8,226 bases of DNA from Rhodoferax sp. (GTDB lineage: Bacteria; Pseudomonadota; Gammaproteobacteria; Burkholderiales; Burkholderiaceae): positions 1 to 8,226 of the forward strand of contig JAIFMT010000150.1 in NCBI GenBank assembly GCA_020048295.1. The letters are read 5' to 3'. This document shows positions 1 through 5,186 of this stretch, piece by piece. The translations under genes and the position numbers were made by a program. The notes beneath the pieces were generated by a model, which did not search any database, was not told the origin of the DNA, and saw only the letters and a program-made list of their open reading frames with translations. The first letter of the stretch is position 1; each line of letters begins with the position of its first letter.

Positions 1-30
1 GCGGCGTAACATCCTGGAATCCTTTTGATT

Positions 31-34
31 GGAG
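31..34 (+). promoter_or_regulatory. Ribosome binding site deciding the start of the first gene
   Basis: GGAG lies 9 bases before the ATG at 44, a good Shine-Dalgarno position. A TTG at 29 is in the same frame, but it overlaps this site and has no purine-rich element of its own at the right distance. The ATG also places the charged MEVRR segment directly before the hydrophobic helix, as expected for a signal anchor. Confidence 0.6.
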
Positions 35-43
35 TCAGCATTT

Positions 44-1150
44 ATGGAAGTCAGGCGGATTTTGGGGCCAGCCCTTGCGGCCATTTTGGCACTGGGCATT
101 GGCGCGGCGGTGTACGTGTCTTACGGGCGCCGGGCGGCAGACACTGCGGCCAAAGAGGCCGCCGCCGCCATGGTGGATGTGCGCGGCATGATTGGCTCGG
201 AAAAGGAGTCGTTCTTTGCCGACCCCAAAGTGGTTGAACTGCTGGGCGCCAAAGGGCTGCGCGTGGCGGTCGAAAAAGTGGGCTCGCGCGAAATTGCCTC
301 GCGCGACCTCAAGGGTTACGACTTTGGTTTTCCGGCCGGCGCACCGGCTGCCATAACCCTGCAAGCCAAGGCCAAAGCCAGGCAGGTGTATCCAACCTTC
401 TTCACGCCAATGGCCGTGGCCTCGTGGCAACTGCTGGTGCCTATCCTGGAAGGCGAAGGCATTGTCAAAAAGACTGACGGGGCGTACTACATCATCGACA
501 TGAAACGCCTGCTGGCCCTGAGCGAACAAGGTGCGCGCTGGCGCGACCTGAAAAACAACACCACCTTTGCCACCGGCAAAAGCATTCTGATCAGCTCCAC
601 CGACGTGCGCAAATCCAACTCGGGCGCCATGTACCTGGCGCTGGCCAGCTACGTGGCCAACGACAACAACGTGGTGGACAACGCCGAGCAGGCCAACAAG
701 GTGCTGCCGTTTGTCACCTCGCTGTTCTTGCGCCAGGGCCTGCAAGAATCAAGCAGCGCCGGGCCGTTTGAAGACTACGCCACCATGGGCGTGGGCAAGG
801 CCCCGCTGGTGATGATTTACGAGAGCCAGTTTCTCGAGTACCAGGCCAAACGTGCCAAGCCCAACCCCGACATGGTGCTGCTCTACCCGCAGCCCACCCT
901 TTACACCAAGCATATTCTGGTGCCATTCACTGACAACGGTCGCCGCCTGGGCGAATTGCTGGCGGGCGATGCCGAACTGCAAAAAATGGCCGCGCAGTAT
1001 GGCTACCGCACTGCTACGCCGGCCTATTTTGATGATTTCCTCAAGGCCAAAGGCCTGCAGGCTCCGATCAATCTGGTCGATGTGATTGACCCACCAAGCT
1101 TTGAAATGCTGGAGCGCATGATCCAGTCAATCGAGCAGAAATTCAAGTAA
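44..1150 (+). CDS. Membrane-anchored periplasmic substrate-binding-like protein
   Basis: This 368-residue protein has a short basic start (MEVRR) and one hydrophobic helix at about residues 6-27 with no obvious lipobox. It probably stays anchored in the inner membrane with a large periplasmic domain. The domain looks like a type-2 periplasmic binding fold. Residues 181-203 (ILISSTDVRKSNSGAMYLAL) contain an S/T-rich ligand-loop motif, residues 256-262 (VMIYESQ) and 279-283 (LLYPQ) resemble later core strands, and a helical end follows. The same landmarks occur in the N-terminal half of the lipoprotein encoded at 2385, so the two are probably distant paralogues. The telA-family gene follows after 20 bases, and no permease or ATPase gene is nearby. 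A role as ligand sensor or assembly factor is therefore more likely than ABC uptake, but the ligand is unknown. The fold call is from pattern only. Confidence 0.75.
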   Translation: MEVRRILGPALAAILALGIGAAVYVSYGRRAADTAAKEAAAAMVDVRGMIGSEKESFFADPKVVELLGAKGLRVAVEKVGSREIASRDLKGYDFGFPAGAPAAITLQAKAKARQVYPTFFTPMAVASWQLLVPILEGEGIVKKTDGAYYIIDMKRLLALSEQGARWRDLKNNTTFATGKSILISSTDVRKSNSGAMYLALASYVANDNNVVDNAEQANKVLPFVTSLFLRQGLQESSSAGPFEDYATMGVGKAPLVMIYESQFLEYQAKRAKPNPDMVLLYPQPTLYTKHILVPFTDNGRRLGELLAGDAELQKMAAQYGYRTATPAYFDDFLKAKGLQAPINLVDVIDPPSFEMLERMIQSIEQKFK

Positions 1151-1170
1151 GCCACCCCAGGAGCCCCGCC

Positions 1171-2373
1171 ATGAGCCAGACCCAGGTTCTCGAACCCCCC
1201 GTGACGCTGACCCCGCCCGAAGTCCTCACCCCCATCGCCGAAACCAAGGCCCCCGACATGGTGCCGCTCAAGCCCGAGTTGCAGGGCAAGATCGACGCGC
1301 AGGTGGCGGCCTTCGTCAACGGCATGCTGGCTGAAGACATCCACAGCGACGGCTTCAAGGCCAAGCTGGATGCCAGCTTCCGGCTCGGCCGCGAAGAAAT
1401 TTCAGGTGCCGCCAGCCTGCTGGGCGGCCGCTTCATGGAGCGCAATTTTGTCGGCATTGAAGACTCCAGCGCCTTCAAGTCGATCCAGTCCATGCGCGGC
1501 ATGCTCGACGAACTCAACCCGGGCAAACAGGGCGACTTGCTGTCGCCGCAAAAAATCCTTGGCTTCATTCCGTTTGGCAACAAGCTGCAAGCTTACTTTC
1601 GCAAGTTTGAGAGCGCCTCAAGCCAGTTGCAGTCGATCATGACGCAGCTGTACGCCGCCCGCGACGACATGCAGCGCGATGCCGCCGAGATCGAGCAGAC
1701 CAAGGCCCGCCTGTGGGATGCCATGCAAAAGCTCAAAGGCGCAATTTATTTTGCCGAACAGCTCGACCAACAAATCGCCAGCCGCGTGGAGTCACTCAAG
1801 GCCAGCGACCCGCTGCGCGCCAAGGCGCTGGAGCAAGAGGTGCTGTTTTACGCGCGGCAAAACCTGCAGGACATGCAGACCCAGATGGCCGTCAATGTGA
1901 ACGGCTACCTGTCACTTGACGTACTGAAAAAAACCTCGCGCGAAATGGTCAACGGCTGCAACCGTGTGGCCACCACCGGCATGTCGGCGCTGGCCATTGC
2001 CCAGACCGTGGCGCGTGCCACGGGCAACCAGATCCAGGTGATGGAGATGTTGAACGGTGTCAGCAGCACGATTGGCGACCTGGTCACCGAGACCTCGCGC
2101 CAGTTGGGCAACCATGTGGAAAAGACAGCTGAGTTCTCCAGCAACCCGCTGATTGGCATCCAGAAAATCCAGGAGATGTTTGACAGCACCTTCAAGGCCA
2201 TGGATGCAATGGACAGCTTTCGCAGCAAGGCCATCGACAACATGGGCAAAAACAACCAGATGCTCAAGGAACAGATCGCACGCTCAGAGCAATACCTGGA
2301 CCGTACCCGCGCCGAGCAGGTACGCAGCGCCTTGCATGGCAGCGCTGTGGTGGATGGCCCGGTGAAACTTTGA
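1171..2373 (+). CDS. TelA-family toxic anion resistance protein
   Basis: This 400-residue soluble, largely helical protein fits the TelA/KlaA family (PF05816) over its full length, and its size is typical. A proline-rich N-terminal tail (about 1-35) precedes the family core. The most diagnostic stretch is residues 132-156, with FIPFGNKLQAYFRKFESAS followed by QLQSI. It is followed by long helices with coiled-coil character (150-240), the conserved NVNGYLSLDVLKKTSREMVNG segment from 242, and a C-terminal helix around AMDAMDSFRSKAIDNM (343-358). No signal peptide or membrane helix is seen, so it should act in the cytoplasm. AGGAG at 1159-1163 stands 7 bases before the ATG. Plasmid relatives were named for tellurite resistance, but chromosomal members often sit with vWA and XpaC-like proteins and their biochemical role is unresolved. 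Here it sits between two binding-protein-like genes. Tellurite resistance should not be assumed. Confidence 0.92.
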   Translation: MSQTQVLEPPVTLTPPEVLTPIAETKAPDMVPLKPELQGKIDAQVAAFVNGMLAEDIHSDGFKAKLDASFRLGREEISGAASLLGGRFMERNFVGIEDSSAFKSIQSMRGMLDELNPGKQGDLLSPQKILGFIPFGNKLQAYFRKFESASSQLQSIMTQLYAARDDMQRDAAEIEQTKARLWDAMQKLKGAIYFAEQLDQQIASRVESLKASDPLRAKALEQEVLFYARQNLQDMQTQMAVNVNGYLSLDVLKKTSREMVNGCNRVATTGMSALAIAQTVARATGNQIQVMEMLNGVSSTIGDLVTETSRQLGNHVEKTAEFSSNPLIGIQKIQEMFDSTFKAMDAMDSFRSKAIDNMGKNNQMLKEQIARSEQYLDRTRAEQVRSALHGSAVVDGPVKL

Positions 2374-2384
2374 GGAGTCTGGTG

Positions 2385-3962
2385 ATGAAAAAAGTTCTCG
2401 CCCTGCTGGGCATTTGCGCCGCGCTGTTGGTTGGCTGCGGCAAGCAAGACAGCACCACTACCGCGCCCGACCCGGCCAATACGCTCAGCGTGCTGGCCGG
2501 CTCTGAGCTCAAAGACATCGAGCCGCTGTTGCCGGCGCTGACCCAAGCCACCGGCATCACGCTGCAAATGCGCTATGTCGGCACGCTCGAAGCGGTTGAG
2601 AAGCTGCAAGCCGGTGAAGACGTGGATGCCGCCTGGCTGGCCAGCAACCGCTACGCCATGCTGGTGCCCGCTGCCAAGGCACGCATCCTGGCCTCTGAGC
2701 GCACCATGCTGACACCGGTGGTGCTGGGCCTCAAAGACAGCAAGGCCGCTGAGCTGGGCTGGAAAAACAACCCCAACGTCACCTGGAAAGACATTGCCCA
2801 GGCCGCCACCCAGGGCAAATTCACCTTCGGCATGACCAGCCCGGTATCGTCGAACACCGGCTTTTCGGCGCTGCTGGGGCTGGCCGCAGCCCTGTCGGGC
2901 AAGGGCGACGCGCTGGAAGAAAAAGACATCGATGGCAAGCGCCTGGCGGCTTTTTTCAAGGCGCAACGGCTCACCTCGGGCAGCTCGGGCTGGCTCGCCG
3001 ATGCCTGGCTGAAAGAGCCGGGCAAGGTTGATGGCATCATCAATTACGCCTCGACCCTGCTGTCGATGAACCGCAACCCGGCGCTGACTGAAAAACTGGT
3101 GCTGATCTATCCGCAAGACGGCATCACCACCGCCGACTACCCGCTGATGCTGGTGCAAGGGGCCAAACGCCCTGCCTATGAGAAGCTGGTGGCCTACCTG
3201 CGCGGGGCTGAGTTTCAGAAAAGCATGGCCGAACAAACCCTGCGCCGCCCGGTGAACCCCGATGTGCAGGTGTCTGATGCCGGCCCGAGCGCGCTGGTGG
3301 AGCTGCCGTTTCCGGCCAAACTGGCGGTGGTCGATGCCATTCTGGCGGCGTTTGACAACGAATTGCGCCTGCCCACCGACAGCACTTTTGTGCTGGACCA
3401 GAGCGGCTCGATGGAAAACGAGCGCATCGCCGCACTCAAGACGGCCATGCTCGGCCTGGCCGGGGCCGATGCCAGCATCAGCGGCCGCTTTGCCCGCTTT
3501 CGCAACCGCGAACGCATCTTTTTGCTGCCGTTCAGCGATAGCTTTGGGAATGTCGAGCGCTTTGACATGGGCAACAACGCGGCCAGCAACCAAGCCGCCA
3601 TGGCCAATTTGTCTGGGCGCATCAACGAATTGCAGGCCAATGGCGGCACCGCCATTTTCTCAGCCACCCAGCAAGCCTATCAAGAGGCAGCCAAGCGCCG
3701 GCGCAATGACCCGCAGCGCTTTTATTCGATCGTCATCATGACCGACGGCCTGAACAACAACGGCATCAAGGTCGATGAATTTGCGCAGTGGTATGCGCAG
3801 TTGCCGGCCGCCGACCAGGGCATCAAGCTGTTTCCGGTGCTGTTTGGCGAAGCCAGCGCCGCCGAGCTGCAACGCCTGGCCGAACTGACCGGGGGGCGGA
3901 CCTTTGACAGCCGAAAGACCAGCCTGGCGGCGATCTTCAAGGAAATACGCGGGTACCAGTAA
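2385..3962 (+). CDS. Lipoprotein with substrate-binding domain fused to a vWA domain
   Basis: This 525-residue lipoprotein has the signal peptide MKKVLALLGICAALLVGC, whose lipobox LVGC makes Cys18 the lipidated residue. The +2 residue is Gly, so outer-membrane sorting is possible. Residues about 33-300 form a type-2 periplasmic-binding-like domain (LSVLAGSELKDIEPLLPALT near the start, DAAWLASNRY at 81-90, TSPVSSNTGF at 151-160). Residues about 333-520 form a von Willebrand A domain with a complete MIDAS: D338, S340 and S342 in DQSGS, T422 in GGTAIFS, and D454 in MTDG. It should bind a divalent metal and a protein partner in the periplasm. GAGGAG at 2372-2377 overlaps the stop of the upstream gene and sits 7 bases before the ATG. 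A TTG at 2370 in the same frame lacks such a site. Binding-domain/vWA fusions are known in diverse bacteria, but no function is established. Confidence 0.9.
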   Translation: MKKVLALLGICAALLVGCGKQDSTTTAPDPANTLSVLAGSELKDIEPLLPALTQATGITLQMRYVGTLEAVEKLQAGEDVDAAWLASNRYAMLVPAAKARILASERTMLTPVVLGLKDSKAAELGWKNNPNVTWKDIAQAATQGKFTFGMTSPVSSNTGFSALLGLAAALSGKGDALEEKDIDGKRLAAFFKAQRLTSGSSGWLADAWLKEPGKVDGIINYASTLLSMNRNPALTEKLVLIYPQDGITTADYPLMLVQGAKRPAYEKLVAYLRGAEFQKSMAEQTLRRPVNPDVQVSDAGPSALVELPFPAKLAVVDAILAAFDNELRLPTDSTFVLDQSGSMENERIAALKTAMLGLAGADASISGRFARFRNRERIFLLPFSDSFGNVERFDMGNNAASNQAAMANLSGRINELQANGGTAIFSATQQAYQEAAKRRRNDPQRFYSIVIMTDGLNNNGIKVDEFAQWYAQLPAADQGIKLFPVLFGEASAAELQRLAELTGGRTFDSRKTSLAAIFKEIRGYQ

Positions 3963-4588
3963 TGCAACCGTTAAGCTTCTCGACGCGGCTGATGCTGTTT
4001 CTCTACAGCACCCGCAACCTGGTGGGCAGCAGCCTGGCGATCATCGGGCTGGCGCTGTTTTTTGCCGGCATCATTGCCGACTGGTGGATGCCCATCGTGC
4101 TTGGGCTGTACGCCGTGGGCTGGCTGGCGGCACCGGGCAGCCGCGAGCTGGACCTGAAAGTGCGCAACGAGGCCACGCAGGCGGATTTGATCGACAGCCT
4201 GGACGAACTGCTGGCACAGTCCAAGTCCCGGCTGCCGCATGAGGCAGTGGAGCGACTGCTGCGCATTCAAGCGGTGGTCCATGCGGTGGCACCCAAGCTG
4301 TTTTCCGGGGAAGTGACGATGGACTATGTGGTGACCCTGGTGCATGCGGTCACGCGCGACCTGCCCGCCACCGTAAAAAATTACCTGCGCCTGCCCAGTG
4401 CGTTTGCCAATCTGCACGCGCTGGAAGACGGCAAGACCAGCAAGCAGCTGCTGATCGAACAGCTTGACATTCTCGACCAGCAGCTGGCCAAAACCGCGCA
4501 GGACATCTATAAGGATGACGCGCAGGCGCTGATCAGCAATGGCTGGTTTCTCAAGGAAAAATTCCACAGCGTGTCATTTGTGGGTTGA
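3962..4588 (+). CDS. Small inner-membrane protein resembling XpaC
   Basis: This 208-residue protein has two closely spaced hydrophobic helices, at about residues 20-39 and 42-58. A soluble helical domain follows (about 62-205), which should be cytoplasmic given the short hairpin and basic N-terminal and post-helix residues. The pattern from residue 140 on, NYLRLPSAFANLHAL then regularly spaced Leu/Ile and DIYKDDAQAL, resembles the C-terminal half of the XpaC family (PF10112). Members of that family are neighbours of TelA proteins in Bacillus (xpaC-yaaN). The name '5-bromo-4-chloroindolyl phosphate hydrolysis protein' is historical and should not be read as an enzyme activity. The ATG shares one base with the upstream stop (TAATG), so translation is probably coupled. 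The nearest AAGGAA (3939-3944) is rather distant. Similarity to XpaC is by pattern and by context with TelA, so the family assignment is moderate; the gene itself is secure. Confidence 0.75.
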   Translation: MQPLSFSTRLMLFLYSTRNLVGSSLAIIGLALFFAGIIADWWMPIVLGLYAVGWLAAPGSRELDLKVRNEATQADLIDSLDELLAQSKSRLPHEAVERLLRIQAVVHAVAPKLFSGEVTMDYVVTLVHAVTRDLPATVKNYLRLPSAFANLHALEDGKTSKQLLIEQLDILDQQLAKTAQDIYKDDAQALISNGWFLKEKFHSVSFVG

Positions 4589-4593
4589 GCCGC

Positions 4594-4618
4594 ACACCGT
4601 CGCCTCGCGGTGTTTCTT
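4594..4618 (+). terminator. Candidate weak intrinsic terminator after the telA operon
   Basis: ACACCG (4594-4599) and CGGTGT (4608-4613) form a perfect 6-bp stem with an 8-base loop, followed at once by a short interrupted T tract (TTTCTT). The position, 6 bases after the last stop codon, fits the end of the four-gene operon. A second, AT-rich inverted repeat (TTTCTT at 4613-4618 with AAGAAA at 4626-4631) overlaps the T tract and may compete or add to it. The stem is short, so read-through is possible. Confidence 0.5.
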
Positions 4619-4659
4619 GGTTTATAAGAAATTCGGCTCTAGCCCTTTTGTAGAAAGAG

Positions 4660-4687
4660 TTGTCTGCTATTTTTTTATATCTATGGT
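4660..4687 (+). promoter_or_regulatory. Candidate sigma-70 promoter before the cytochrome operon
   Basis: TTGTCT (4660-4665) and TATGGT (4682-4687) match the -35 and -10 consensus at four of six positions each, with a 16-base spacer. The spacer contains a run of seven T and TATAT, the most AT-rich stretch of the window. It lies about 80 bases upstream of the SHP start. The match is modest, and no start site can be derived from sequence alone. Confidence 0.3.
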
Positions 4688-4695
4688 GACGCAAT

Positions 4696-4731
4696 GGGGG
4701 AGTCGCTAAGAATTCCTTAAGGCTGCCCCCC
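4696..4731 (+). repeat. Imperfect inverted repeat with G5/C6 arms around an EcoRI-like core
   Basis: GGGGG (4696-4700) can pair with CCCCC within the run at 4726-4731. Inside it GC (4705-4706) can pair with GC (4722-4723 region), and TAAG (4707-4710) pairs with CTTA (4716-4719) around the loop AATTC. Small internal loops interrupt the stem. No T tract follows, so it does not look like a terminator. It lies 37 bases before the SHP start and could be a leader RNA hairpin, if transcribed, or a symmetrical protein-binding site. Confidence 0.4.
4706..4721 (+). promoter_or_regulatory. Candidate QseB/PmrA-type response-regulator box
   Basis: CTAAG (4706-4710) and TTAAG (4717-4721) form a direct repeat with an 11-base period, giving TAAG-N7-TAAG. 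Response regulators of the PmrA/QseB branch of the OmpR family bind tandem CTTAAG-like half-sites with this spacing. The site lies upstream of the SHP/cytochrome operon, and a QseC-like sensor kinase is encoded next to that operon. No convincing -10 is seen at the usual distance downstream, so its use as an activator site is unproven. Confidence 0.4.
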
Positions 4732-4768
4732 TAAGCTTTGACCCAGTTCCCAACCCACGGTCAAACGC

Positions 4769-5176
4769 ATGAAACTTCAACGCCTCACCACCCAACTGCT
4801 GCTGTGCCTGGCCAGCGCCCTGCCCTTGGCAGCAGCCGCCAACCCCGTTCTGGACGGGCTGCGCAGCGCGGCCAAACAGGAAAACCCTGCTTTCAAGGAC
4901 TTCAGCGCTGCCGCTGGCGAAAGGCTCTACACCACAGTTGGTCCCAACAAGCTCTCTTGTTCGTCGTGCCACACGCCGTCGCCCAAAAACAGTGGCAAGC
5001 ACGCCACCACCAACAAGGTCATTGAGCCAATGGCACCTGCGGTCAACCCGCAGCGCTTCAGCGACAGTGCCAAGGTTGAAAAATGGTTCAAACGCAATTG
5101 CAACGACGCACTGGGGCGCGCCTGCACCACGCAGGAAAAAGGCGACTTTGTGAGCTGGATGCTGTCCATCAAATAA
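4769..5176 (+). CDS. shp: SHP-type (DUF1924) periplasmic monoheme cytochrome c
   Basis: This 135-residue precursor has a Sec signal peptide (MKLQRL, hydrophobic core, then ALPLAAA), leaving about 112 residues after cleavage, the size of Rhodobacter sphaeroides SHP. One c-heme site, CSSCH, is at residues 64-68. Near the C-terminus, WFKRNCNDALGRAC (106-119) carries the SHP hallmarks: Asn110, equivalent to the unusual Asn sixth heme ligand, and Cys111 with Cys119, which form a disulfide in the family. Counting from a mature start at residue 23 puts these at 88, 89 and 97, the numbering I recall for R. sphaeroides SHP. Asn ligation leaves the reduced heme able to bind small ligands such as O2 or NO; the physiological substrate is unsettled. 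The start lacks a clear Shine-Dalgarno sequence (only ACGGT at 4757-4761). The next gene follows after 10 bases, and its DHC domains are the expected electron donor. Confidence 0.9.
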   Translation: MKLQRLTTQLLLCLASALPLAAAANPVLDGLRSAAKQENPAFKDFSAAAGERLYTTVGPNKLSCSSCHTPSPKNSGKHATTNKVIEPMAPAVNPQRFSDSAKVEKWFKRNCNDALGRACTTQEKGDFVSWMLSIK

Positions 5177-5186
5177 GGCTCACCGC

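Noticed and set aside
1..9. Possible tail of an upstream gene (GCG GCG TAA)
   Set aside because: Nine bases cannot support a gene; the other two plus frames also read through or stop nearby.
35..745. A 236-codon minus-strand open frame opposite the first gene
   Set aside because: His/Gly/Gln-rich translation with no domain; it mirrors the codon pattern of the real plus-strand gene.
1171..2373. Tellurite resistance determinant
   Set aside because: The family is clear, but no terC, terD, tehAB or similar gene is present, and chromosomal TelA members are not reliably linked to tellurite. Only the family name is kept.
1905..3593. A 562-codon open frame on the minus strand
   Set aside because: It lies entirely opposite the telA-family and vWA lipoprotein genes, is rich in His, Gln and Arg without a recognisable domain, and has no good start context. 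It is a typical antisense shadow in GC-rich DNA.
44..3962. ABC importer operon
   Set aside because: Two binding-like proteins are present, but no permease with multiple helices and no Walker-type ATPase lies anywhere in the four-gene unit.
3971..4567. A 198-codon minus-strand open frame opposite the XpaC-like gene
   Set aside because: Its composition is of shadow type, and the plus-strand gene has two membrane helices, family-like patterns and translational coupling.
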